Below, piece after piece: positions 53,140 through 60,805 of a DNA stretch of 64,000 nt (positions within the stretch are counted from its first letter, which is position 1; each line of letters opens with the position of its first letter). Below the pieces are notes generated by a model. That model ran no database searches. It saw only the letters and a list, made by a program, of their open reading frames with translations, and was not told the DNA's origin. Origin of the DNA: Acrocarpospora pleiomorpha (GTDB lineage: Bacteria > Actinomycetota > Actinomycetes > Streptosporangiales > Streptosporangiaceae); assembly GCF_009687885.1 (NCBI RefSeq), contig NZ_BLAF01000013.1, forward strand, positions 221,146-285,145. Direction: 5' to 3'. The position numbers were made by a program, and so were the translations under genes.

Positions 53140-53493
53140 CGTGTTGTCTCCTTCCTCCTCGCGGGTCAGACCGCGCGGAGGTCCGTACATCAGCAGGCCT
53201 AATCCCCGATGGATCGACCGTGAGAGGCGGTGCCTTCACCTCTCCTGGACCGTACGTGGGAGCGCTCCCACGTCAGCAAGCAGCACGCTCCCGGCCCCGA
53301 ACAGCCTCCGCGTGTCGACTCCTTTCCCGTCGGTACGGGTGGCTGAACCGGATAAGTACCGTGACCGTAAAATCTGCATGACAGGGGTGTCAATAGGGGC
53401 GATATGAGGTGTGATGGCACCGAGACATTTGAAGTAAGGTGTGCCCTGTTCAAACAGGGACTAGACCGGTTCAGTGAACGTCAGGGTGGGTGT
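53140..53493. promoter_or_regulatory. divergent control region with a 20-bp perfect palindromic operator
   Basis: This 354-bp gap lies between the divergent ABC operon and the LacI gene and must hold both promoters. At 53254-53273 it has ACGTGGGAGCGCTCCCACGT, perfectly palindromic over 20 bp. Its 14-bp centre TGGGAGCGCTCCCA is the known operator core of CebR, the LacI-family cello-oligosaccharide repressor of Streptomyces. It is 115 bp upstream of the binding-protein ATG. I see no second copy in the window. Confidence 0.85.
53444..53479. promoter_or_regulatory. two further palindromes just upstream of the LacI gene
   Basis: CCCTGTT and AACAGGG (53444-53459, 2-base centre) form a perfect inverted repeat. 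It is followed by GTTCA-g-TGAAC (53469-53479). Both lie within 50 bp of the chosen LacI start and differ in sequence from the CebR-type palindrome. They could be an autoregulatory site or the site of another regulator; the first could also form an RNA hairpin. Confidence 0.45.
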
Positions 53494-54504
53494 GTGAGAA
53501 GACCGACCATCGCGGACATCGCGCGGCAGGCGGGTGTGTCGAAGGGCGCGGTGTCGTATGCGTTGAACGGACAGCCCGGTGTGTCGGAGAGCACCCGGGC
53601 CCGGATCCTGGCGATCGCCGACGAGATCGGCTGGCGGCCGAACAGCGCCGCGCGCGCACTCAACGGCGCCCGCGCCAACGCGATCGGGCTCGCGCTGTGC
53701 CGCCCCGCCCGGATCCTCGGCATGGAACCGTTCTTCATGGAGTTGATCAGCGGTCTTGAGGCGGAGCTGTCGGCGCGGTCCTGCGCGCTGATGTTGCAGG
53801 TGGTCCGGGATCACGACGCCGAGATAGCGGTCTACCACCGCTGGTGGGGCGAGGGGCGGATCGACGGGGCGATCGTGGTCGACCTGCACATGGACGATCC
53901 GCGCGTCCCCGTGCTGGAGTCGCTCGGCATGCCGGCCGTGGTGGTCGGGGATCCGTCCGGGTCGGGGTCGCTGGTGTCGGTGTGGTCCGACGAACCGGCC
54001 GCGGTGCGGGAGACCGTGCAGTATCTGGCCGCGCTGGGGCACCGGCGGATCGCGCGGGTGGCCGGGCTGCCCAAGCTCATGCACACCGCGATCCGGGATC
54101 GGGCGTTCAGCGAGGCCGGGGCCGGGCTCGAATCGTGCGTGACCGTACACACCGACTACACCGGCGAGGAGGGCGCGCGCGCCACCCGCCGCCTGCTCAG
54201 CGCGCCCCACCGGCCGACCGCCATCGTCTACGACAACGACATCATGGCGGTGGCCGGCCTGTCGGTGGCCCAGGAGCTGCGACTGACCGTGCCAACCGAC
54301 CTGTCCATCGTGGCGTGGGACGATTCCCCGCTGTCCCAGGTGGTACGCCCACCGCTGACTGCGCTGAGCCGCGACATCCCCGCCTATGGGGGACATGCCG
54401 CGCAACTGCTGCTGTCACTGATCGACGGCACCGAGGTGATGGCCCTGGAAGACCAGGCAGCACGCCTCAACCCCAGGGGAAGCACCGGTCCGCCCCCCGC
54501 CTAA
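53494..54504 (+). CDS. LacI-family transcriptional regulator of the mannan operon
   Basis: A 336-aa repressor. The helix-turn-helix is at residues 2-25 (RRPTIADIARQAGVSKGAV), the hinge helix has NSAARALNGARANAIGLAL, and the C-terminal half is a periplasmic-binding-protein-like sugar sensor (RHDTDL-type pieces such as AIVYDNDIMAVAGLSVA and SIVAWDDSPLS). GTG 53494 is chosen because LacI proteins begin just before this motif, although the frame is open to ATG 53404. It is divergent from the ABC/mannan operon across the CebR-type palindrome, so it probably represses that operon, with an imported oligosaccharide as inducer. Confidence 0.9.
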   Translation: MRRPTIADIARQAGVSKGAVSYALNGQPGVSESTRARILAIADEIGWRPNSAARALNGARANAIGLALCRPARILGMEPFFMELISGLEAELSARSCALMLQVVRDHDAEIAVYHRWWGEGRIDGAIVVDLHMDDPRVPVLESLGMPAVVVGDPSGSGSLVSVWSDEPAAVRETVQYLAALGHRRIARVAGLPKLMHTAIRDRAFSEAGAGLESCVTVHTDYTGEEGARATRRLLSAPHRPTAIVYDNDIMAVAGLSVAQELRLTVPTDLSIVAWDDSPLSQVVRPPLTALSRDIPAYGGHAAQLLLSLIDGTEVMALEDQAARLNPRGSTGPPPA

Positions 54505-54625
54505 TTCACAACTTTTCCTGAATTTTCGGCGTCTAAGTGTGTGCTGGTGTTGTGGCTCGAATCTGGCGTTCAGGATCGGTCGCTACACTGCCGATTCTCG
54601 CCGACCCCCCTTCAGGAGTGAGCAC

Positions 54626-55993
54626 GTGAGTGCTGTCGACGTGCGCCCGGTGCCGAAATGGCGGGCGTGGGTATGGGCATTCGTGGCCGCGGCTGTCGGC
54701 GTCCTGACCGGAGTGGTGACCTTCCTGGTCACCGGTGTCGTGACGCTCACCAGCAACGTGACCCGCCAGGTGGTCACCGAAGCGGACCTCGGCCCGCGCC
54801 CGGTGAAGATCGCCACCGAGGCGATGAACGTGCTGCTGGTGGGGTCGGACAAGAGGGACGGCGCCAACGCCCGCTACGGCAAGTTCGGCGGCGAGCGCAC
54901 CGACACGATCATCCTCGCCCACGTCTCCCCCAAGCGGGACGGCGCGCTGCTGATCAGCTTCCCCCGCGACTCCCTGGTCGAGCTCCCCAACTGCCCGGCG
55001 CGCGCGGGCTTCCCCGGCCAGCGCGCACACATCGGCATGATCAACGAATCGTTCAACTCCGGCGGCATCGGCTGCACCTGGAAGACCATCGAGAGCCTCA
55101 CCGGCATCCGGATCGACCACTTCGTGAAGGTCGACTTCACCGGCTTCAAGGAGATGGTGAACGCGCTGGGCGGCGTACCCATCTGCGTGCCGGCGCCTGG
55201 CATCGCCGACAAGAAGGCGCTGCTCACGCTGAGCGCCGGCCGGCACCTGCTCACCGGCGAGCAGTCGCTCGGCTACGTCCGCGCCCGCTACAGCCTGGGC
55301 GACGGCTCCGACATCGGGCGGATCCAGCGCCAGCAGATGTTCCTGGCCTCCATGGCCAAGAAGGCGATGAGCGGCGAAACCCTGACCGACCCGGCGCTGC
55401 TGTTCGACTTCCTCGACGCAGTCACTCGGTCGATCACCACCGATCCAGAACTTTCGGTCGGCGTCATGAAGGATCTCGCCCTCAGCGCGAAAGGCATCAC
55501 CGCCGGTCAGATCAGGTTCGTGACCGCACCCTGGCGCTACTCGCTGAGTAGCCCCGGCCGGGTCGAATGGGTGCAGCCTCAGGCCGACCGCCTGTTCAAG
55601 ATGGTCGCCTCCGACGCGGTCGCGCGCGACCTCACCACCGGCGAGCAGAAGATCCCCAAGTCCCAGGTCCACATCATCATCCAGAACGCCTCCGGCCGCG
55701 CCAGCCTCGGCTCGATCGCCGCCGCCAACCTGGAACAGCGCGGCTACCACATCGTCCGAGTCGAGCAGGCTCCCAAGTTCGCCGCGAAGACCGTGGTCAA
55801 ATACACCCCCGTGGGCATGGCCCGCGCGTCCCGCCTGTTCCGCGAGATCCAGCAATCTACGACATTACGCATCGAATCCGGCACAACTCCGCGTGTGGTT
55901 CTGGTCCTCGGCGGCGACTGGCAGGGCTTAAAGCCGCCGAAGACTCTGGACGACATCGACAGCTTCGACGCAACTCACGACACGTGCGGTTGA
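54626..55993 (+). CDS. LytR-CpsA-Psr (LCP) family protein with LytR_C domain
   Basis: A 455-aa membrane-anchored LCP enzyme that attaches glycopolymers to peptidoglycan. One membrane helix lies at about 14-40 (VWAFVAAAVGVLTGVVTFLV). The LCP domain (about 65-250) has the catalytic pattern ERTDTIILAHV and ISFPRDSLVELP, with the later Arg-rich YVRARYSLGDGSDIGRIQRQ. A LytR_C domain (about 345-430, QVHIIIQNASGRASLGS) ends the protein. GTG 54626 follows AGGAG; the frame to 54539 is an extension. A second LCP gene follows 61 bp downstream. Confidence 0.92.
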   Translation: MSAVDVRPVPKWRAWVWAFVAAAVGVLTGVVTFLVTGVVTLTSNVTRQVVTEADLGPRPVKIATEAMNVLLVGSDKRDGANARYGKFGGERTDTIILAHVSPKRDGALLISFPRDSLVELPNCPARAGFPGQRAHIGMINESFNSGGIGCTWKTIESLTGIRIDHFVKVDFTGFKEMVNALGGVPICVPAPGIADKKALLTLSAGRHLLTGEQSLGYVRARYSLGDGSDIGRIQRQQMFLASMAKKAMSGETLTDPALLFDFLDAVTRSITTDPELSVGVMKDLALSAKGITAGQIRFVTAPWRYSLSSPGRVEWVQPQADRLFKMVASDAVARDLTTGEQKIPKSQVHIIIQNASGRASLGSIAAANLEQRGYHIVRVEQAPKFAAKTVVKYTPVGMARASRLFREIQQSTTLRIESGTTPRVVLVLGGDWQGLKPPKTLDDIDSFDATHDTCG

Positions 55994-56054
55994 TCATCCA
56001 GGGGCAAGTGACACTACGCGATTAGCCTGTTACTAGCCCCGCGAGGTAGACATA

Positions 56055-57449
56055 GTGGGGCATAACGGACTGGGAGTGTGGATGGGTGGAAACAGGAGCC
56101 TCTGGCGTGCTTTGGGGCTGACTCTGGGTTCCGCCGTGCTCTGGGGTATCGCGCATCTGTGGGTCGGCCGGACGCGCACCGGCCTCGCCCTCGCCGCGAT
56201 CTACACGCTTCTGCTCGCGACCGCCATCGCGGTCGCGACCAGCTTCCGCTCCACCGTGCTCGCCCTGCTGGTACGGCCCGGCTGGCTGACCGCCACCGTC
56301 GTGGCCACCCTGGTCACCGCCCTGGTCTGGGCCCTCGTGATCGTCTCCTCGTACCGGCTGGTCCGGCCGCAACCATTGCACGGCACCCGCCGCCTGTTCG
56401 CGGGCGGGCTGGTGGGCGGGCTCTGCCTGGTGGTGATGGCCCCTTTGGCGTACGCCAGCCGGGTCGCCTATGTCTCGCACGACCTGATGACCACCGTCTT
56501 CTCCGACAAGTCGGTCTTCCCGCCGGATCGGGGGGATCACTTCGACTACCTGGGCAGCAAGCAGTGGCTCAACATCCTGCTGGCCGGCGTCGACGCCGCG
56601 AAGAATCGCCCCGGCGCCCGCACCGACAGCATGACCGTCGCCAGCGTCAACACCAGAACCGGCCAGACCGTGCTGTTCAGCCTGCCGCGCAACCTGCAAC
56701 AGGTCCCCATGCCGGCGGGCCCCGCCAGAACCGCCTTCCCGAACGGCTTCACCGGCGGCGGCGCCTCACCCGGCCTGCTCAACGAGGTCTACCAGTGGGC
56801 CGAGGACAACCCGTCCCTGGTCCCCGGCGTCCCCGACCGCCAACGGGGCATCACCCTGCTGAAAGCCACCGTCGGCGGCATTCTCGGCCTTCCCATCGAC
56901 TACTACGCGATGGTCGACATGAAGGGCTTCGCCCAGATCATCGACGCCATGGGCGGCGTCACCGTCACCGTCAAACAGGACATCGTCTACGGCGCCTACC
57001 GCGAGGGCCTCGTCAAAGCCGGCACCCGCCGCCTCAACGGCGACGAAGCCCTCTGGTTCGGCCGCTCCCGCACCGACAGCGACGACTACGTCCGCATGGG
57101 CCGCCAGAAGTGCCTCCTGCACGCGGTCGCCAAGCAGGCCGACCCCCTCACCGTCCTGCGCGGCTTCGAACGGATCGCCACCGTCACGAAACGCTATGTC
57201 TCCACCGACATCCCCCAGTCCCTCCTCCCCTCCCTGGTCACGCTCTCCACCAAGCTCAAGCTCACCGAGATCCGGAGCCTCCAGTTCGTCCCCCCGCTGA
57301 TCAGCACCGCCAACCCGGACTGGACCTTCATCCGCCAGAAGGTCGAGGACACCCTCAACACCCCAGCGCACCCTGAGATGCCCTCGAAGCGCACCCTCAC
57401 CTTGGCTCCAGCCCCCGACACCGTCTCCCTCGACGCAACCTGCGGCTGA
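56055..57449 (+). CDS. LCP-family protein with a multi-helix N-terminus
   Basis: A 464-aa LCP enzyme. The catalytic pattern is ARTDSMTVASV and LFSLPRNLQQVP, with DYYAMVDMKGFAQIIDAMGG and WFGRSRTDSDDYVRMGRQK downstream. Unlike the usual single anchor, it has four hydrophobic helices in the first 135 residues (for example LWRALGLTLGSAVLWGIAHL and LFAGGLVGGLCLVVMAPLAY). It lacks the LytR_C domain. The start is GTG 56055, with ATG 56082 (MGGNRSLWRA) as an alternative. It probably acts alongside the upstream LCP protein in linking wall polymers. Confidence 0.88.
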   Translation: MGHNGLGVWMGGNRSLWRALGLTLGSAVLWGIAHLWVGRTRTGLALAAIYTLLLATAIAVATSFRSTVLALLVRPGWLTATVVATLVTALVWALVIVSSYRLVRPQPLHGTRRLFAGGLVGGLCLVVMAPLAYASRVAYVSHDLMTTVFSDKSVFPPDRGDHFDYLGSKQWLNILLAGVDAAKNRPGARTDSMTVASVNTRTGQTVLFSLPRNLQQVPMPAGPARTAFPNGFTGGGASPGLLNEVYQWAEDNPSLVPGVPDRQRGITLLKATVGGILGLPIDYYAMVDMKGFAQIIDAMGGVTVTVKQDIVYGAYREGLVKAGTRRLNGDEALWFGRSRTDSDDYVRMGRQKCLLHAVAKQADPLTVLRGFERIATVTKRYVSTDIPQSLLPSLVTLSTKLKLTEIRSLQFVPPLISTANPDWTFIRQKVEDTLNTPAHPEMPSKRTLTLAPAPDTVSLDATCG

Positions 57450-57456
57450 CCCACCC

Positions 57457-57497
57457 CGTTATCGCGCCCGACTCCCGCCGCTCACGGCCCGATAACG
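57457..57497 (+). terminator. probable terminator after the LCP pair
   Basis: CGTTATCG (57457-57464) pairs perfectly with CGATAACG (57490-57497). The stem extends inward to 12 bp with one mismatch and encloses a GC-rich loop. It begins 8 bp after the LCP stop codon. Confidence 0.5.
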
Positions 57498-57549
57498 AAT
57501 CCCCACCAAACTTGACGGAAATCTGGGGATCGCTTTAAATACAGATAAC

Positions 57550-57566
57550 CCGACTTATTTAGTAGG
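57550..57566. promoter_or_regulatory. candidate Rrf2 operator ahead of the Ssu-type operon
   Basis: CCGACT and AGTAGG flank TATTT as an imperfect inverted repeat, inside an unusually A/T-rich stretch (57531-57570) 17 bp before the binding-protein ATG. The operon ends in an Rrf2 regulator, so an autoregulatory site here is expected. The assignment rests on position and symmetry only. Confidence 0.45.
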
Positions 57567-57582
57567 AATCAGGGAGAAGCGC

Positions 57583-58662
57583 ATGGATGCTCGCAGGATT
57601 CGCGGAGTGGCGGCCGCGTTGGTCGCAGTGGCGGTTACCGCGCTCGCGGCCGCCTGCGGCGGGGGTGGGGACTCCGCTGGGACGACGGCCGGGAGCGGGG
57701 AGCCGGCTCCGGCGGCGACAGGGGAGGTTCGGCTCGGCTTCTTCCCGAACATCACCCACTCGACCGCGCTGGTGGGGGTCGAGAAGGGGTTCTTCACCAA
57801 GGCGCTCGGCAGCGGCGTCACGCTGAAGACCAGCACCTTCAACGCGGGACCTGCCGCGATCGAGGCGGTCTTCTCGGGGGCCATCGACGCGACCTACATC
57901 GGGCCGAACCCGGCGATCAACGCCTGGGAGAAGTCCAAGGGCCAGGCCATCAAGATCGTCGCGGGCGCCGCGTCCGGCGGGGTCTACCTGGTGGTGAAGC
58001 CGGAGATCAACACGATCGAGGACCTCAAGGGCAAGAAGGTCGCCACCCCGCAGCTCGGCAACACCCAGGACGTGGCGCTGCGCTACTACCTGGACGAGAA
58101 GGGCATCAAGACCGACACCAAGGGCGGCGGCGAGGTCTCGATCGTGCCGCAGGAGAACTCGCTGACCCTGCAGACGTTCGCGACCGGGGACATCGACGCC
58201 GCGTGGGTGCCGGAGCCGTTCGCCAGCCGGCTGATCCAGGAGAGCGGCGGCAAGATCCTCATCGACGAGCGTGACCTGTGGCCGAACAAGCAGTTCGTCA
58301 TCACCCACCTGATCGTCCGGCAGGAGTGGGCCAAGGAGCACCCTGACCTGCTCAAGAAGCTGATCGAAGGCCACGTCGAGTCCACCGCGTACATCAAGTC
58401 CGACCCGGCGGGCGCGGCGGCCGCAGTGAACAAGCAGCTGGAGTCCCTGACCGGCAAGCCGCTCAAGCCCGAAGTGCTGGACACCGCGTTCAAGAACATC
58501 GAATTCACCAACGACCCCATCGCCTCCTCTCTGATCGGCAGCGCCGACCACGCCATCAAGGTCGGCCTGCTCCAGCCGGTGGACCTGAACGGGATCTACG
58601 ACCTGACCGTGCTGAACCAGATCCTGGCCGCGAAGGGAGAGACGGCGGTGACCGACAAGTGA
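57583..58662 (+). CDS. NitT/TauT/Ssu-type ABC solute-binding lipoprotein
   Basis: A 359-aa binding protein. The signal peptide has lipobox LAAAC (around residue 24), followed by a Gly/Ser/Ala linker. The NMT1/OpuAC-like fold starts at EVRLGFFPNITHSTALVGVE, and KVATPQLGNTQDVALRYYLDEKG is a hallmark of the aliphatic-sulfonate/nitrate/taurine branch. The stop overlaps the ATPase GTG (GTGA). The Rrf2 gene in the same operon favours a sulfur compound as ligand, by inference. Confidence 0.88.
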   Translation: MDARRIRGVAAALVAVAVTALAAACGGGGDSAGTTAGSGEPAPAATGEVRLGFFPNITHSTALVGVEKGFFTKALGSGVTLKTSTFNAGPAAIEAVFSGAIDATYIGPNPAINAWEKSKGQAIKIVAGAASGGVYLVVKPEINTIEDLKGKKVATPQLGNTQDVALRYYLDEKGIKTDTKGGGEVSIVPQENSLTLQTFATGDIDAAWVPEPFASRLIQESGGKILIDERDLWPNKQFVITHLIVRQEWAKEHPDLLKKLIEGHVESTAYIKSDPAGAAAAVNKQLESLTGKPLKPEVLDTAFKNIEFTNDPIASSLIGSADHAIKVGLLQPVDLNGIYDLTVLNQILAAKGETAVTDK

Positions 58663-59450
58663 CCGCTCCTACTCAGGAGCTCGGTTCCGGCCGGACGGAT
58701 GGGCAGCGGCCCGCCGTCCGGCTGGACGCCGTCTCCAAGGTGTACGGCCGGGGCGCGAGCAGCCTGCTCGCCCTCGACCAGGTTTCGTTAGACGCGGCCC
58801 AGGGCGAGTTCGTCTGCCTGCTGGGCGCCTCCGGCTGCGGCAAGAGCACCCTGCTCAACCTGGTCGCCGGCCTGGACCGCCCGACCACCGGCACGATCGA
58901 CACCGGCGAGCGCAAGATCGCCATGATGTTCCAGGAACCGGCCCTGTTCCCGTGGCTGACCGTCTCGGGCAACATCGAACTGGCGCTGCGCGTGCAAGGC
59001 CTGGACCGTACGGCCAGGCGGGCCAGAGCCGCCGAACTCCTGGACGTCGTGCACCTGGGCGGCTTCGCCAAGAAACGCCCGCACGAGCTGTCGGGCGGCA
59101 TGCGCCAGCGGGTCTCCCTGGCCCGCGCCCTCGCCCAGGAGGCCGACCTGCTCCTGATGGACGAGCCGTTCGGCGCCCTCGACGCGATGACCCGCGACCT
59201 GCTGCACGACGAACTCGAACGCATCTGGCGGGAACGCAACCTCGCCGTCCTGTTCGTCACCCACAACGTCCGCGAAGCCGTACGCCTCGGGGACCGGGTG
59301 GTGCTGCTGTCCAGTCGGCCCGGCCAGGTCATCGAGGACTATCCGGTACGGCTGCCGCGCCCGCGCCGTACCGAATCGGCGGAGGTGGCCGAGCTGGCGG
59401 GCCGGATCACCGAGCGGCTCAAGGAGGAGGTGAGCCGTCATGGCCGTTGA
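58659..59450 (+). CDS. NitT/TauT/Ssu-type ABC ATP-binding subunit
   Basis: A 263-aa ATPase with Walker A GASGCGKST, Q-loop MMFQEPALFPWLT, signature LSGGMRQR, Walker B LLLMDEPFGALDAMTR and H-loop VTHN. MTRDLLHDELERIW is characteristic of SsuB/TauB-like proteins. It starts at GTG 58659, overlapping the binding-protein stop; its 3' end overlaps the permease gene by 11 bases. Confidence 0.92.
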   Translation: MTAPTQELGSGRTDGQRPAVRLDAVSKVYGRGASSLLALDQVSLDAAQGEFVCLLGASGCGKSTLLNLVAGLDRPTTGTIDTGERKIAMMFQEPALFPWLTVSGNIELALRVQGLDRTARRARAAELLDVVHLGGFAKKRPHELSGGMRQRVSLARALAQEADLLLMDEPFGALDAMTRDLLHDELERIWRERNLAVLFVTHNVREAVRLGDRVVLLSSRPGQVIEDYPVRLPRPRRTESAEVAELAGRITERLKEEVSRHGR

Positions 59451-60309
59451 CGCGCCCGACCGGCTGAACGAGCAGATCGCCGGTCTCGACGCGCTGGAGA
59501 TCCAGGTCAAGCGCAAGCGGGGCATCCCGGCCCTGCTGTGGGGCCGGATCTGGCCGATGCTGATCGCGGTCGGGATCGTGCTGGCCATCTGGGAAGGCGT
59601 GGTGCTGGCCGGTTTCTGGCCGGAGTACGTTTTCGCCGGGCCTTTCACCGCGCTGCAGGAACTGGGCGCCCGGCTCGGCACGGCCGAGTTCTGGCACGCG
59701 ATCGCGACCACGATGCGCCGCGGCATCACCGGGTTCGCGCTGGCCATCCTGGCCGGCGTGGTGGTCGGGGCCGCGGTGTCGCGGGTCCGGCTGCTCCGGG
59801 CCGCGTTCGGCTCGCTGATCACCGGGCTCCAGACGATGCCGTCCATCGCCTGGTTCCCCCTGGCCATCCTGCTGTTCGGCCTGAACGAGAGCGCGATCAC
59901 GTTCGTGGTGGTGCTGGGCGCCGCGCCGTCCATCGCCAACGGGCTGATCACCGGGGTCGACTACACGCCGCCGATCCTGCTGCGCGCCGGGCACGTGCTC
60001 GGCCTGCGCCGGGTCGCGCTCTACCGGCACCTGATCCTGCCGGCCTCGCTGCCGTCGTTCCTGGCGGGGCTCAAGCAGGGCTGGGCGTTCGCCTGGCGGT
60101 CGCTGATGGCGGGCGAGATCCTGGTGATCATCGCCAACCAGCCGTCCCTGGGCGAGCAGCTGCACTACGCGCGGGAGTTGGCCGACTCGGCCCGCCTGCT
60201 GGCCACGATGATCGTCATTCTGGTCATCGGAGTGCTGGTGGACGTGCTGTTCGGGGTGGCGGACAGCGCCCTGCGCCAGCGGTGGGGCCTGGACCAGCGG
60301 ATCGGATGA
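59440..60309 (+). CDS. NitT/TauT/Ssu-type ABC permease
   Basis: A 289-aa permease with about six helices and the EAA loop ILRAGHVLGLRRVALYRHLILPASLP, given here in part as HVLGLRRVALYRHLILPASL. The N-terminal cytoplasmic segment (LNEQIAGLDALEIQVKRK) precedes the first helix. LQTMPSIAWFPLAILLFGLN is the typical SsuC-branch segment. It is third in the operon, 6 bp before the Rrf2 gene. Confidence 0.92.
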   Translation: MAVDAPDRLNEQIAGLDALEIQVKRKRGIPALLWGRIWPMLIAVGIVLAIWEGVVLAGFWPEYVFAGPFTALQELGARLGTAEFWHAIATTMRRGITGFALAILAGVVVGAAVSRVRLLRAAFGSLITGLQTMPSIAWFPLAILLFGLNESAITFVVVLGAAPSIANGLITGVDYTPPILLRAGHVLGLRRVALYRHLILPASLPSFLAGLKQGWAFAWRSLMAGEILVIIANQPSLGEQLHYARELADSARLLATMIVILVIGVLVDVLFGVADSALRQRWGLDQRIG

Positions 60310-60315
60310 CCGCTG

Positions 60316-60714
60316 GTGCGCCTGTCGGCACGCACCCAATACGCGCTGCGCGCGGCGGTCGAACTCGCGGCCGCTCCCGGCGGGCCGGTGCCCGCGGAAC
60401 GGATCTCCGTCGCGCAGCGCATCCCCCGCCGGTTCCTCGACAACATCCTGCTGCAGCTGCGCCGGGCCGGGCTGATCCACAGCCAGCGCGGCCCCGACGG
60501 CGGCTACTGGCTGGCCCGCCCCGCCACCGAGATCAGCCTGGCCGACATCATCCTGGTCATCGAGGGTGTCGCCCAGGAGAACGAACGTTTCCCCGGGGTC
60601 TCGGAACCGCTGGAGAAGGTCCTTGGCGCGCTGCGCGAACACCAGGACAGCCTGCTCGCCGAGATCACGCTCGCCCACGTGGCGGCTGGTTCTTTGCCCA
60701 ACCTGTCACGCTGA
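60316..60714 (+). CDS. Rrf2-family regulator without cluster cysteines
   Basis: A 132-aa winged helix protein that begins MRLSARTQYALRAAVELAA and carries RIPRRFLDNILLQLRRAGLI and SQRGPDGGYWLAR, all Rrf2 hallmarks. It contains no cysteine, so it cannot coordinate an Fe-S cluster as IscR or NsrR do. The closest functional parallel is CymR, which senses sulfur status through another protein. GTG 60316 is 6 bp after the permease. It probably represses its own operon. Confidence 0.9.
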   Translation: MRLSARTQYALRAAVELAAAPGGPVPAERISVAQRIPRRFLDNILLQLRRAGLIHSQRGPDGGYWLARPATEISLADIILVIEGVAQENERFPGVSEPLEKVLGALREHQDSLLAEITLAHVAAGSLPNLSR

Positions 60715-60805
60715 TATGACGGAGTGAGCAGTAGGTCCCGTACGCCCCTCTAGTTATGGAAGACTCCCCATCCAGTGGTATTTGCCGTGTGCAGAGGCAG
60801 GCGTG

